DNA from: Erwinia typographi
Lineage (GTDB): Bacteria; Pseudomonadota; Gammaproteobacteria; Enterobacterales; Enterobacteriaceae
Reading direction: 5' to 3'
DNA length: 64,000 nt
Assembly: GCF_000773975.1 (NCBI RefSeq)
Contig: NZ_JRUQ01000007.1
Span: 1 to 64,000, forward strand
The notes beneath the pieces were generated by a model, which worked only from the letters and a program-made list of their open reading frames with translations, made no database searches and was not told where the DNA came from. This document shows positions 25,657 to 34,815 of this stretch, in pieces. A program made the position numbers and the translations under genes. Each line of letters opens with the position of its first letter. The first letter of the stretch is position 1.

Positions 25657-26115
25657 GTGTCAGAACATTGCCCATGCGGTAGCGGATTGCAGTATAGCCT
25701 ATGTTGCCAACCCTATCTGAACAGTGAGGCTATTGCGGCCAGTCCCGAAGCCCTGATGCGTTCACGTTATACGGCGTATGTCCGGCAGGATGCCCGCTAT
25801 CTGATAGCAACCTGGCATCCGTCGTGCGATGCGCAGAGATTCCATGCCAGTCTGATCGAGAGTTTCTCGGCCACCCGCTGGCTAAGTCTACAGATTATTG
25901 CGGCAGAAGAACCTGGGGATAAGTCCGAAGGGTTCGTGACGTTTTTTGCTCGTTTCTCTGAAAATCAGCGCGAAAGCTTTATTCATGAACGTTCCCGCTT
26001 TGTTCAGGTTGAGCAACGCTGGTACTATATTGACGGAACGTACCCTGAAACAGGGCGAAATGACCGCTGCCCCTGCGGCTCCGGCAAAAAATTCAAGAAA
26101 TGCTGCGGCCAGTAA
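25657..26115 (+). CDS. ychJ: SEC-C motif protein YchJ
   Basis: Small cytoplasmic protein of the YchJ/UPF0225 family with zinc-binding SEC-C-like motifs at both ends: CPCGSGLQYSLCC near the start and CPCGSGKKFKKCCGQ at the end. Function is unproven. The best start is the GTG at 25657, seven bases after a GGAG, which gives 152 residues beginning (M)SEHCPCGSG, as in homologues. A frame from 25612 would add 15 residues with no family match. The middle holds a NTF2-like fold (LMRSRYTAYVRQDARYLIATWHP). It is followed by purU after 45 bases. Confidence 0.92.
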   Translation: MSEHCPCGSGLQYSLCCQPYLNSEAIAASPEALMRSRYTAYVRQDARYLIATWHPSCDAQRFHASLIESFSATRWLSLQIIAAEEPGDKSEGFVTFFARFSENQRESFIHERSRFVQVEQRWYYIDGTYPETGRNDRCPCGSGKKFKKCCGQ

Positions 26116-26160
26116 GGTCGCTGATCTCATAAGAATTGCTTCGACAGGATTACCACTGCA

Positions 26161-27009
26161 ATGCAAGCGCAAACACTGCAACGAAAAGTTTTACGCACCA
26201 TCTGCCCGGACGCTAAAGGGCTAATCGCCAAAATCACCAATATTTGCTACAAGCATGAGCTGAATATTGTACAGAATAATGAGTTTGTCGATCACCGTAC
26301 CGGACGCTTTTTTATGCGCACCGAGCTTGAGGGCATCTTTAACGATACCACTCTTTTGGCGGATCTCGACAGCGCCCTGCCCACCGGATCGGTACGGGAG
26401 CTAAACCCGGCAGGTCGTCGCCGCATCGTTATTCTGGTGACGAAGGAAGCCCATTGTCTGGGCGATCTGCTGATGAAGAGCACCTATGGCGGGCTGGACG
26501 TGGAGATTGCCGCAGTGATCGGCAACCACGAGACCTTACGCACGCTGGTTGAACGTTTTGATATTCCGTTTGTGCTGGTGAGCCATGAAGGCTTAACGCG
26601 CGAAGAACATGACAACAATATGGCCGCGGAGATCGACCGCTATCAGCCGGATTACGTGGTGTTAGCAAAATACATGCGCGTGTTAACGCCAGCTTTCGTA
26701 CAGCGTTACCCGAACCAGATTATCAATATTCACCACTCATTCCTGCCGGCATTTATTGGCGCGCGCCCTTACCACCAGGCGTATGAACGCGGCGTGAAGA
26801 TTATCGGGGCGACGGCGCACTACGTTAATGACAACCTTGATGAAGGTCCAATCATCATGCAGGACGTAATCCATGTGGATCATACCTACACGGCAGAGGA
26901 CATGATGCGTGCCGGTCGGGACGTAGAAAAGAATGCCCTTAGCCGGGCGCTGTATCAGGTTCTGGCGCAGCGCGTATTTGTTTACGGCAACCGTACGATT
27001 ATTTTGTAA
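26161..27009 (+). CDS. purU: Formyltetrahydrofolate deformylase
   Basis: Hydrolyses 10-formyltetrahydrofolate to formate and tetrahydrofolate, balancing one-carbon pools and supplying formate to PurT. It is 282 residues long. An N-terminal ACT-type regulatory domain (about 5-80; the family form senses methionine and glycine) precedes a formyltransferase-fold catalytic domain. That domain has LAKYMRVLTPAFV and the active-site INIHHSFLPAF; a catalytic Asp is in DNLDEGPII. The gene order ychJ-purU-tyrT resembles E. coli. Confidence 0.97.
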   Translation: MQAQTLQRKVLRTICPDAKGLIAKITNICYKHELNIVQNNEFVDHRTGRFFMRTELEGIFNDTTLLADLDSALPTGSVRELNPAGRRRIVILVTKEAHCLGDLLMKSTYGGLDVEIAAVIGNHETLRTLVERFDIPFVLVSHEGLTREEHDNNMAAEIDRYQPDYVVLAKYMRVLTPAFVQRYPNQIINIHHSFLPAFIGARPYHQAYERGVKIIGATAHYVNDNLDEGPIIMQDVIHVDHTYTAEDMMRAGRDVEKNALSRALYQVLAQRVFVYGNRTIIL

Positions 27010-27015
27010 GCGTTA

Positions 27016-27046
27016 GGCTGCTGTTTTGTCCGACAAAACAGCAGCC
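27016..27046. terminator. 15-pair hairpin after purU
   Basis: GGCTGCTGTTTTGTC and GACAAAACAGCAGCC are perfect inverted copies separated by one base, starting seven bases after the purU stop. The stem is unusually long. There is no T run beyond it, so it may act as an RNA 3'-end stabiliser or a terminator that needs a helper factor. Confidence 0.6.
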
Positions 27047-27090
27047 TGCATAAAAATAGCGCAAACGGCCATCATTCACTGTATTGCTGC

Positions 27091-27118
27091 TTTACAGGCT
27101 CAGTTAATTTGATATGAT
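27091..27118 (+). promoter_or_regulatory. tyrT promoter with GC-rich discriminator
   Basis: TTTACA (27091-27096) and TATGAT (27113-27118) are 16 bases apart and are followed by GCGCCCCGC. The -35, -10 and discriminator are the same as in the E. coli tyrT promoter. A GC-rich discriminator is the hallmark of stringently controlled stable-RNA promoters. Confidence 0.9.
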
Positions 27119-27183
27119 GCGCCCCGCTTCGAAGCACACCTGTCAGGCCAGTGTCAGAAGTGATGAGTACTTTATTCCCCAGT

Positions 27184-27269
27184 GGTGGGGTTCCCGAGTG
27201 GCCAAAGGGATCAGACTGTAAATCTGCCGTCATCGACTTCGAAGGTTCGAATCCTTCCCCCCACCACCA
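27184..27269 (+). tRNA. tyrT: tRNA-Tyr (anticodon GTA)
   Basis: Class II tRNA with acceptor GGTGGGG/CCCCACC, anticodon GUA within ACTGTAAAT, a long variable arm, T arm GAAGG-TTCGAAT-CCTTC and encoded CCA (27267-27269). It is 86 bases long instead of the 85 of E. coli tyrT, because six C residues, not five, separate the T stem from the acceptor ACC. At base pair 27-43 it has U opposite C, where E. coli has G-C. A single copy is present; E. coli has tyrT and tyrV in tandem. It has its own stable-RNA promoter and is followed directly by a tandem repeat array that starts inside its 3' end. Confidence 0.95.
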
Positions 27270-27636
27270 TCTCATTTGATTACCGCATTCCCGTTCAGAG
27301 CACGATTTTTCATATTCCCCACGGGGGAGGATGAGAAGCTTCGACCTCGAAGGTTTGACCCGAAGGGTGAGTCGCAAAGCGACGAAAAATCCTTCCCACT
27401 CCGCACTTCCAGCATTCACACCACCATCTCATTTGATTACCGCATTCCCGTTCAGAGCACGATTTTTCATATTCCCCACGGGGGAGGATGAGAAGCTTCG
27501 ACCTCGAAGGTTTGACCCGCAGGGTGAGTCGCAAAGCGACGAAAAATCCTTCCCACTCCGCACTTCCAGCATTAACACCACCCTCTCATTTGATTACCGC
27601 ATGCCGGTTCAGAGCACGATTTTTCATATTCCCCCT
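27263..27636 (+). repeat. 157-bp tandem repeats linked to tRNA-Tyr (rtT-like)
   Basis: Two full 157-base copies (27263-27419 and 27420-27576) differ at only two positions by eye, and a third partial copy (27577 to about 27636) runs up to the xthA promoter region. Each copy begins with ACCACCA/ACCACCC, the very end of the tRNA. Each also contains tRNA-like pieces such as CGACCTCGAAGGTTTGA and AAATCCTTCCC, which recall the T arm. E. coli tyrT is followed by comparable 178-base rtT repeats that each start with the tRNA 3' end and yield rttR RNA. The period is not a multiple of three, and all forward frames stay open for long stretches, so these are unlikely to be ordinary coding repeats. Confidence 0.85.
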
Positions 27637-27692
27637 TCCCCGTTTATTTGCTACCATCCGAACCACTTTTCCTCCGACTTATGGCCCACACC

Positions 27693-28499
27693 ATGAAATT
27701 TGTTTCTTTTAATATCAATGGGCTGCGCGCCCGTCCGCACCAGCTCGAAGCGATCGTTGCGCAGCATCAGCCAGACGTTATCGGTCTGCAGGAAACCAAA
27801 GTACACGACGATATGTTCCCGTTAGAAGAGGTCGCCAAACTGGGCTATCATGTGTTTTATCACGGACAGAAAGGCCATTATGGCGTCGCCCTGCTAACCA
27901 AAGCTGAACCGATTGCGGTACGTCGGGGCTTTGCAAGCGATGACGAAGAGTCACAGCGTCGGCTGATCATGGCGGACATCGCCAGCCCGTTAGGTACGCT
28001 GACGGTGATAAACGGCTACTTCCCCCAGGGAGAAAGCCGCGACCATCCCACTAAATTCCCGGCTAAAGAGAAATTCTACCGCGATCTGCAAAGCTATCTT
28101 GAGAACGATCAGCAGCCTGCTAATCCGCTGTTAATCATGGGCGACATGAATATCAGTGCTGGCGACCTGGATATCGGCATTGGCGAAGAGAACCGCAAGC
28201 GCTGGCTGCGGACCGGCAAGTGTTCGTTCCTGCCGGAAGAGCGCGAATGGATGGATCGCCTGCTGGGCTGGGGATTGGTAGATACCTGGCGGGCGCAGAA
28301 TGCCGAAGTTAACGATCGCTTCTCCTGGTTTGACTATCGCTCGAAAGGATTTGATGACAATCGCGGCCTGCGCATCGATCTGTTGCTGGCCAGCCAGCCT
28401 CTGGCCGAGCGCTGCGTGGCAACCGGCATTGACTACGACATTCGTAGCATGGAGAAACCTTCTGACCACGCGCCGATCTGGGCGCAGTTCAGCTTCTGA
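27693..28499 (+). CDS. xthA: Exonuclease III
   Basis: Main AP endonuclease and 3'-5' exonuclease/3'-phosphatase of base-excision repair. Starting at ATG 27693 it has 268 residues, the E. coli length, beginning [20 protein letters not shown]. Upstream in-frame codons at 27648 and 27681 lack ribosome sites. The metal and catalytic residues are in QETKV, GDMNIS, the [24 protein letters not shown] region and the C-terminal SDHAPIW. The start has little Shine-Dalgarno character. The third tRNA-linked repeat copy ends just upstream, so read-through from tyrT is possible. Confidence 0.97.
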   Translation: MKFVSFNINGLRARPHQLEAIVAQHQPDVIGLQETKVHDDMFPLEEVAKLGYHVFYHGQKGHYGVALLTKAEPIAVRRGFASDDEESQRRLIMADIASPLGTLTVINGYFPQGESRDHPTKFPAKEKFYRDLQSYLENDQQPANPLLIMGDMNISAGDLDIGIGEENRKRWLRTGKCSFLPEEREWMDRLLGWGLVDTWRAQNAEVNDRFSWFDYRSKGFDDNRGLRIDLLLASQPLAERCVATGIDYDIRSMEKPSDHAPIWAQFSF

Positions 28500-28522
28500 T
28501 TTGTTCGGGCGCTGCCGGTGAT

Positions 28523-28861
28523 TTATTTGATCGTTTGCCAGATCAAATTATTAGTGCCAAACGACTTGCCATCGCGCGCGCACTGCAACAGCACGCCCTC
28601 CATCCTGACCACTGAGCCTTCGGTATAACTACGGTTCTCATAGGTACAGCAGCGCTGGCACGGTGGCTGATTGCTGTTCTGCCCCTGGGTCCAGACTTCC
28701 GGGGGCAGATCGACCACCACATCGGCATTGGCGTCGCTACTGTTTCCCTGGCCAGACCCGGCATGATGGCCGGTTCCCACGTTCCAGCCTTCTGCCGCGA
28801 CATACAGCGGGCTGCCGACCAGTAAAGCCCCTGCCAGCATCATTACGCCTGATAATTTCAT
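28523..28861 (-). CDS. ynjH: Secreted DUF1496-type protein, YnjH-like
   Basis: A 112-residue protein with a signal peptide of about 25 residues (MKLSGVMML... ending VAA). The mature part is Gly/Ser/Asn-rich and then has a compact cysteine module, PPCQRCCTYENRSY, and a later LLQCARDGKSF. Four cysteines suggest disulfides or metal binding in the periplasm. It fits the DUF1496 family exemplified by E. coli YnjH, function unknown. The ATG at 28861 overlaps the topB stop codon (TGATG), and AAGGAA precedes it, so it is translationally coupled to topB. Confidence 0.75.
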   Translation of the reverse strand: MKLSGVMMLAGALLVGSPLYVAAEGWNVGTGHHAGSGQGNSSDANADVVVDLPPEVWTQGQNSNQPPCQRCCTYENRSYTEGSVVRMEGVLLQCARDGKSFGTNNLIWQTIK

Positions 28862-30774
28862 CACTCAGTTTCCTTCGCTTTTGTCGCCTTGCGGCGCGGC
28901 TTTTTCGCTTCCGCCGCCGGGATACCACGGAAAGCCTGCGCAGCAGGCTGCTGGCGGGCCTGATGAATCAGGCTATGCAGCGTCTCCACCAACGGCAGCA
29001 TAAAGTCCTGGTAACGGCACTGCTTTTCACTGATTTTGGTCAGCGTGGACTCCCAGTGGGCGGTCATATCGGGACGCGCCGCCATTTCTGGCAGCGAGTG
29101 GATCAGCGCCCGCCCGGCAGGACTTGAGTGAATGTAGCGCCCTTTCTTAAATAGAAAGGCGCGCTTGAACAACAGTTCAATAATCCCGGCGCGCGTAGCC
29201 TCTGTTCCTAAACCATCGGTCGCACGCAGGACTTTCTTTAGATCTTTATCCTGAACAAATCGCGCAATGCCGGTCATTGCGGAGAGCAAGGTGGCATCGG
29301 TAAAGGGACGAGGCGGCTGGGTTTGTTTCTCAACCACCTCACCACGCTCGCACAGCAGCTCGTCGCCTTTGGCGACCACCGGCAGCGGCGTGCCGTCATT
29401 TTCCTCATCCCGCTCTTTGCTGCCCAGCAGCGCGCGCCAGCCAGCTTCGGCAAGAAAGCGGGCTTTGGCGACAAATTTTCCACCGGCGATATCCAGCTCG
29501 ATCACGCACTTGCGATAGACCGCATCCGGGCAAAACTGCATCAGATACTGGGTGGCGATAAGACGATAAATAGTGCTTTCGTTTTCGGTCAATCTGACCT
29601 GCGCACTGCGCGCGGTGGGCACAATGGCGTGGTGCGCATCGACTTTTTTGTCATCCCAGCAGCGGTTGCGGCGATCGCTGTCGAAATCCGCTGGCGGGGT
29701 AAGATCGGGCTGATGGGCATTAATCGCGTTAAGAACGGCGTGCCGACCGGCAAAATGTTCATCGGGCAGGTAACGGCTGTCCGAGCGTGGATAGGTAATC
29801 AGCTTGTGGGTTTCATACAGCTTCTGGCAGGTATCCAGCACGGTCTGCGCGCTAAGGCCGAAACGCTTGCCCGCCTCAATTTGCAGACTGGAAAGGGAGA
29901 AAGGCAGCGGGGCCGTATCGTTCTCCCTTTTGTCGTTATAGCTGGTCACGTTGGCAGGTGCGCCGTCAATACGCGCCACTACATGTTCCGCCAGCGGACG
30001 ATGCAGCAGCCGCCCCTCTTCATCCTGATAAGGCTCGCAGGAGTCGCTGGGCTGCCAGAGGGCCACAAATCGCTCCTCATTCGGCGTAACGATATGCGCT
30101 TTTACCTCGAAGAAGTCTTTTGCCACAAAGTTTTCAATGTCTTCATCACGACGCACCACCAGCCCCAGCACCGGCGTCTGCACGCGGCCCACCGACAGCA
30201 GGCCATCATAACCAGCGTTGCGTCCAAGCAGCGTATAGGCGCGGGTCATATTGATGCCGTAAAGCCAGTCCGCCCTTGCCCTTGCCAGCGCGGAAACGCA
30301 CAGCGGAACAAACTCTTTGTTTTCACGCAGGCGGCTTACCGCTCTTTCAACCGCGGAAGGGTTGAGATCGTTAATCAGGCAGCGCTGAACGGCAGCGCGC
30401 TTTTCCGGCGGCAGCGCCAGATAGTCCAGCACCTCATCCACCAGCAGTTGCCCTTCGCGATCCGGGTCACCCGCATGAACCACTTCAGTAGCCTGCGCAA
30501 GCAGCTCTTTAATCACGTTAAGCTGTTTGGCTACGGACGGCCTCGGCTGGAGCTGCCACTTTTCCGGCACGATCGGCAGGTCGGCCAGCGACCAGCGGGC
30601 AAAGCGGCTGTTGTAACTGTCCGGCTGCGCCTGTTCCAGCAGGTGACCGATGCACCAGGTGACCATCTGGTCCTGGCCGCAGGCGATAAAACCCTCTCCC
30701 CGGCGGTGAGGCTTAGGTAGAACATCCGCAATGGCGCGGGCGAGACTGGGCTTTTCGGCAATAAACAAACGCAT
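28861..30774 (-). CDS. topB: DNA topoisomerase III
   Basis: Type IA topoisomerase that decatenates replicating DNA. It is 637 residues long (E. coli 653). The N-terminal toprim domain holds EKPSLARAI and DPDREGQ. The nucleophile is Tyr328 in [14 protein letters not shown], as in E. coli. A basic C-terminal tail ([13 protein letters not shown]) follows. An AAGGAAG ribosome site is found upstream of the ATG at 30774. Immediately upstream on the same strand is the degenerate selD remnant; in E. coli the intact selD occupies this place. Confidence 0.97.
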   Translation of the reverse strand: MRLFIAEKPSLARAIADVLPKPHRRGEGFIACGQDQMVTWCIGHLLEQAQPDSYNSRFARWSLADLPIVPEKWQLQPRPSVAKQLNVIKELLAQATEVVHAGDPDREGQLLVDEVLDYLALPPEKRAAVQRCLINDLNPSAVERAVSRLRENKEFVPLCVSALARARADWLYGINMTRAYTLLGRNAGYDGLLSVGRVQTPVLGLVVRRDEDIENFVAKDFFEVKAHIVTPNEERFVALWQPSDSCEPYQDEEGRLLHRPLAEHVVARIDGAPANVTSYNDKRENDTAPLPFSLSSLQIEAGKRFGLSAQTVLDTCQKLYETHKLITYPRSDSRYLPDEHFAGRHAVLNAINAHQPDLTPPADFDSDRRNRCWDDKKVDAHHAIVPTARSAQVRLTENESTIYRLIATQYLMQFCPDAVYRKCVIELDIAGGKFVAKARFLAEAGWRALLGSKERDEENDGTPLPVVAKGDELLCERGEVVEKQTQPPRPFTDATLLSAMTGIARFVQDKDLKKVLRATDGLGTEATRAGIIELLFKRAFLFKKGRYIHSSPAGRALIHSLPEMAARPDMTAHWESTLTKISEKQCRYQDFMLPLVETLHSLIHQARQQPAAQAFRGIPAAEAKKPRRKATKAKETE

Positions 30775-30805
30775 CCGACAGTGACTTCCTTCAGGAGAAT
30801 TTCAA

Positions 30806-30955
30806 TTAACGCTGCGGGCCGCATGACGCTGGCATACAGACCAGAACCGCTGCAAATTTCGCTGAGGAAGTGACGATCGCCGTCCCGTTGGCCAAATCGC
30901 AGATCGCCGCATCAGTATGGATGTACTGTGTCAGACGTCTCGCGTTATCACTCAT
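30806..30955 (-). pseudogene. selD: Remnant of selenophosphate synthetase gene selD
   Basis: A 49-codon frame starting MSDNARRLTQYIH and continuing DAAICDLANGTAIVTSS. These two pieces match the beginning of SelD (MSENSIRLTQYSH) and its residues near 50-65 (DDAAVYDLGNGTSVIS). About 35 codons between them are deleted, including the catalytic Cys17/Lys20 loop. After this the frame runs into unrelated or jumbled sequence (CMPASCGPQR), and the other ~280 codons are gone. The ribosome site (GGGGAG) and ATG are still intact. Position between topB and ydjA is exactly that of selD in E. coli. It can make no working enzyme, so selenocysteine and selenouridine synthesis are probably lost unless another selD exists. 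Confidence 0.85.
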
Positions 30956-31106
30956 TGGTAACTCCCCTTCTGATTTACCGGCATCATGTTAGCGCTTTAG
31001 CCAGACGGGAGTAAGACTCTGGCGGTTTTTTCCCGTCCGTTCGCTCATTATCCCGACAAAATGCACGGCAGGTCACAACCCTGACCGCTGAGAAGGCGTT
31101 TGTCAC

Positions 31107-31658
31107 TCAGAAATAACTGACAAAGGGAGCGGTATCAGGAGGAACGACCGTAGTGGAAGATTTTAGCTGAGGCGTGCCGAGGTAGAGGAAACCAACGATA
31201 CTGTCCTGCTCGCGGCAGTGAAATGCCTCGCGCACCGACCGATCCTCAGTCCACGGACCGGTTCGCCAGATCCCATTAAAGCCCTGAGCGGCCGCCGCCA
31301 TTTGCATTGCCATTACCGCACAGCCTGCTGACACCAGTTGCTCCCACTGGGGAACCTTGTGATCCGCTTCGCAGTGCGCCACTACCGTTATAATCATTGG
31401 CGCGCGGAAAGGTGCCTGCTTAGCCTTTTCAATCGCTTTATCCTCAAGGCCCGCCTGACGAGCGGCACTCTCCAGCAGCGCGCTGAAACGTTCGCGACCC
31501 TGGTTTTCAACGACGATAAAACGCCAGGGCTGCAACGTACCGTGATCGGGCGCGCGCATTCCCGCGCGGATAATGTTCTCCAGCGCTTCTCCTGCCGGAG
31601 CTGGCTCGCTTAAACGCGATGCCGAGCGACGGTTAACCACTAAATCCAGTGCGTCCAT
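31107..31658 (-). CDS. ydjA: Nitroreductase family protein YdjA
   Basis: Small FMN-dependent oxidoreductase of the minimal nitroreductase group; the natural substrate is unknown. It is 183 residues long, the E. coli length. FMN-contacting segments include [13 protein letters not shown] at the N-terminus, [13 protein letters not shown] and the C-terminal [13 protein letters not shown]. In E. coli it sits next to selD and topB, and here next to the selD remnant. It is divergent from sppA. Confidence 0.95.
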   Translation of the reverse strand: MDALDLVVNRRSASRLSEPAPAGEALENIIRAGMRAPDHGTLQPWRFIVVENQGRERFSALLESAARQAGLEDKAIEKAKQAPFRAPMIITVVAHCEADHKVPQWEQLVSAGCAVMAMQMAAAAQGFNGIWRTGPWTEDRSVREAFHCREQDSIVGFLYLGTPQLKSSTTVVPPDTAPFVSYF

Positions 31659-31842
31659 AACTTCCTCCTGATAATGATTTTCATTTAGCTGAAACTAGCA
31701 CAGGATGATGATTTGTTACAGCATTCCGCTTTTTCCTGCTGACAATTTGCCCCCTGCTATTTAGGATGTCACCATCCCTGGCTGGTTTGGGCCGCTGGGC
31801 CCGCCTTGTTCCGGGCTTTTATATCGCGATTATGGAGATAAT

Positions 31843-33699
31843 ATGCGCACTTTGTGGCGATTTTTCGCTGGATTTTTCAAATGGACCTGGCGACTGCTGA
31901 ATTTCGTCCGGGAATTTATTCTCAACCTGTTCTTAATCGTGCTGATCCTGATTTGCGCCGGTATTTATTTCCAGTTCAGCTCCTCCTCTACCCCTGCCGA
32001 ACCGCAGAAAGGGGCGCTAATTGTCGACCTGACCGGCGTGGTGGTTGATAAGCCTTCGGTCAGCAACAAGCTCAGTAAAATTGGGCGATCGTTGCTGGGC
32101 GCCAGTAGCGACCGCCTGAAGGAAAACTCCCTGTTCGACGTGGTGAACGCCATCCGCCAGGCCAAAGGCGATGCCAATATCAGCGGAATGGTGCTGGATC
32201 TTCGCGACTTTGCCGGAGCCGATCAGCCCTCATTACAGTATATAGGCAAGGCGCTGCGTGAATTCCGCGACAGCGGCAAGCACATTTACGCTACCGGCGA
32301 CAGCTACAGCCAGGCGCAGTACTACCTCGCCAGCTTTGCCAACAAGATCTACCTTTCTCCACAGGGCACCGTCGATCTGCACGGCTTCGCCACCAACGGC
32401 CTGTACTATAAATCGCTGCTGGATAATCTGAAGGTCAGCTCTCACGTCTTCCGCGTCGGCACCTATAAGTCTGCGGTTGAGCCGTTCCTGCGTGATGATA
32501 TGTCACCGGATGCGCGGATGGCGGACAGCCGCTGGATTGGCGAGCTGTGGCAGAACTACCTCACCACCGTTGCCGCCAACCGTCAGATTACCCCGGAACA
32601 ACTCTTCCCTGGCGCTCAGGGGCTGCTGGACGGTCTGCAGAAAACGGGTGGCGACACCGCAATCTATGCCAAAGACAACAAGCTGGTCGACGAACTGGCT
32701 TCCCGTTCGCTGGTTGATCAACAGCTGAGTAAAGTTTTCGGCTGGGATCAGCAGGCTAAAGATTATAAAGGCACCAGCATTTATGACTATCAGCTGAAGG
32801 ACAACGGTTCGTCGGACGGCAATATTGCCGTGGTGATGGCTAACGGCGCCATTATGGACGGCGAAGAAACGCCGGGAAGCGTTGGCGGCGATACCACGGC
32901 GATGGAGATTCGTCAGGCGCGGCTCGATCCTAAAATCAAAGCGATTGTGCTACGCGTTAACAGCCCTGGCGGCAGCGTAACCGCTTCGGAAACCATCCGC
33001 GAAGAGCTGGCAGCGGCGAAGGAAGCGGGCAAGCCGGTCGTCGTCTCTATGGGCGGCATGGCGGCTTCTGGCGGGTACTGGATCTCCACTCCGGCCAGCT
33101 ACATTATTGCCAGCCCGAGCACCCTCACCGGCTCAATCGGCATTTTCGGCGTGATTAACACGGTTGAAAATACGCTCGACGCTATTGGCGTTCATACCGA
33201 CGGCGTCTCCACCTCTCCGCTTGCCGACGTGGCGACCACGAAGGCGCTGCCGCCGGAAGTGCAGCAGATGATGCAGTTGAGCATTGAGAACGGCTATAAA
33301 AACTTCCTGGGTCTGGTGGCTAAATCCCGCAATAAAACGCCGGAACAGATTGACCAGATTGCTCAGGGCCACGTCTGGACCGGCAGCGATGCCAAAGCCA
33401 ACGGCCTGGTGGATGCGATGGGCGATTTCGATGATGCCGTGGCGAAAGCCGCTGAGCTGGCGAAGCTGAAAACCAGCAAGCTGAACTGGTATCAGGACGA
33501 CCCGAGCTTTGCGGACCTGCTGTTCAGTCAGCTGGACGTCTCTGCGCGCGCGGCGCTGCCGCAAGCGCTGAAAGCCTGGCTGCCAGCGCCGATGTATGAC
33601 GTGATGGCCACGCTGAAAAATCAGCCGGGGCTGTTCGATACGATGAACGATCCGCAGAACCGCTATGCGATGTGCCTGACCTGCGGCCAGGTAAAATAA
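31843..33699 (+). CDS. sppA: Signal peptide peptidase SppA (protease IV)
   Basis: Inner-membrane serine protease that degrades cleaved signal peptides, active as a tetramer in the periplasm. It is 618 residues long, the E. coli length. One N-terminal anchor lies at about residues 24-46. Two tandem S49 domains follow, with the catalytic lysine Lys209 in TYKSAVEPF and the nucleophile Ser409 in GMAASGGYW, the same numbering as in E. coli. It is followed by a terminator-like hairpin and then ansA. Confidence 0.97.
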   Translation: MRTLWRFFAGFFKWTWRLLNFVREFILNLFLIVLILICAGIYFQFSSSSTPAEPQKGALIVDLTGVVVDKPSVSNKLSKIGRSLLGASSDRLKENSLFDVVNAIRQAKGDANISGMVLDLRDFAGADQPSLQYIGKALREFRDSGKHIYATGDSYSQAQYYLASFANKIYLSPQGTVDLHGFATNGLYYKSLLDNLKVSSHVFRVGTYKSAVEPFLRDDMSPDARMADSRWIGELWQNYLTTVAANRQITPEQLFPGAQGLLDGLQKTGGDTAIYAKDNKLVDELASRSLVDQQLSKVFGWDQQAKDYKGTSIYDYQLKDNGSSDGNIAVVMANGAIMDGEETPGSVGGDTTAMEIRQARLDPKIKAIVLRVNSPGGSVTASETIREELAAAKEAGKPVVVSMGGMAASGGYWISTPASYIIASPSTLTGSIGIFGVINTVENTLDAIGVHTDGVSTSPLADVATTKALPPEVQQMMQLSIENGYKNFLGLVAKSRNKTPEQIDQIAQGHVWTGSDAKANGLVDAMGDFDDAVAKAAELAKLKTSKLNWYQDDPSFADLLFSQLDVSARAALPQALKAWLPAPMYDVMATLKNQPGLFDTMNDPQNRYAMCLTCGQVK

Positions 33700-33705
33700 T
33701 ACGCC

Positions 33706-33736
33706 CAGCCCGGCCTCTTCTGGTCGGGCTGCTTTT
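33706..33736 (+). terminator. sppA terminator
   Basis: CAGCCCG and CGGGCTG pair around a 12-base loop and are followed by CTTTT, directly after the sppA stop codon. Confidence 0.75.
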
Positions 33737-33786
33737 CCTCCACTTTCCCCTTATACTGCGCCTTTTCGGCCAGCCTGAGTGAAGTC

Positions 33787-34809
33787 ATGCAAAAGAAATC
33801 CATCTACGTCGCCTACACTGGCGGTACTATCGGTATGCAGCGTTCCGAGCAGGGATTTATCCCCGTCTCCGGCCATTTGCAGCGACAGCTGGCTAATATG
33901 CCAGAGTTCCATCGTGCCGAAATGCCCGATTTTACTATCCACGAATATCAGCCGCTGATTGACTCCTCGGATATGACGCCGCTCGACTGGCAATCGATTG
34001 CGGATGATATCCGGCTCAATTACGATCGCTATGATGGTTTCGTGATCCTGCACGGTACGGATACCATGGCCTTCACCGCCTCAGCACTCTCGTTTATGCT
34101 GGAAAATCTCGCCAAGCCGGTAATCGTGACAGGGTCACAGATTCCGCTGGAGCAGTTACGTTCCGACGGCCAGCAAAATCTGCTCAACGCGCTATTTGTG
34201 GCAGCCAATTACCCGATCAATGAGGTCGCGCTGTTCTTCAACAACACCCTTTTTCGCGGTAACCGCACCACTAAAGCCCATGCGGACGGCTTCAATGCCT
34301 TTGCTTCACCAAATCTTGCGCCGCTGCTGGAAGCAGGAATCCACATTCGTCGTCTGAACACGCCTCCTGCGCCAGTGGGTCAGGGGCCGCTGATTGTACA
34401 CCCCATCACCCCGCAGCCGATCGGTGTGGTAACCCTCTATCCCGGCATTCCGGCGGACGTGGTAAGCAACTTCCTGCTCCAGCCGGTCAAAGCGCTGATT
34501 CTTCGCTCTTACGGCGTGGGCAACGCGCCGCAGAACCCGGCGTTCCTGAAAGAACTGAAGGAAGCTTCCGCCAGAGGCATTGTGGTGGTAAACCTGACCC
34601 AGTGCATGTCCGGCAAGGTGAATATGGGCGGCTATGCCACCGGCAACGCGCTGGCGCTGGCTGGCGTAGTGAGCGGCTTTGATTTAACGGTGGAAGCGAC
34701 GCTGACCAAGCTGCACTTCCTGCTCAGCCAGGACCTCGCCAGTGATGAGGTGCGGCGGCTGATGCAGGTCAACCTTCGCGGCGAACTGACTCCAGACGAG
34801 AAGGGATAA
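33787..34809 (+). CDS. ansA: L-asparaginase I
   Basis: Cytoplasmic type I L-asparaginase, converting asparagine to aspartate and ammonia. It is 340 residues long. The catalytic threonines are in YTGGTIGM near residue 14 and in LHGTDTMAFTAS near residue 91, with the usual lysine downstream. There is no signal peptide, which separates it from periplasmic AnsB. pncA starts six bases after its stop, so the two are probably co-transcribed and translationally linked. Confidence 0.96.
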   Translation: MQKKSIYVAYTGGTIGMQRSEQGFIPVSGHLQRQLANMPEFHRAEMPDFTIHEYQPLIDSSDMTPLDWQSIADDIRLNYDRYDGFVILHGTDTMAFTASALSFMLENLAKPVIVTGSQIPLEQLRSDGQQNLLNALFVAANYPINEVALFFNNTLFRGNRTTKAHADGFNAFASPNLAPLLEAGIHIRRLNTPPAPVGQGPLIVHPITPQPIGVVTLYPGIPADVVSNFLLQPVKALILRSYGVGNAPQNPAFLKELKEASARGIVVVNLTQCMSGKVNMGGYATGNALALAGVVSGFDLTVEATLTKLHFLLSQDLASDEVRRLMQVNLRGELTPDEKG

Positions 34810-34815
34810 GCTGTG

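Noticed and set aside
27263-27636. CRISPR array
   Set aside because: The repeats are 157 bases, contiguous without unique spacers, and tied to a tRNA end; no cas genes are in the window.
27276-27712. Overlapping plus- and minus-strand frames of 70-121 codons within the tRNA-linked repeats
   Set aside because: The repeat period is not a multiple of three, so frames change from copy to copy. No good ribosome site is seen. A tpr-like basic peptide as claimed for E. coli tyrT cannot be singled out.
29323-30720. A 465-codon plus-strand frame opposite topB
   Set aside because: Same reason: antisense shadow of an intact, conserved topoisomerase gene; histidine/arginine/glutamine-rich composition typical of reverse frames.
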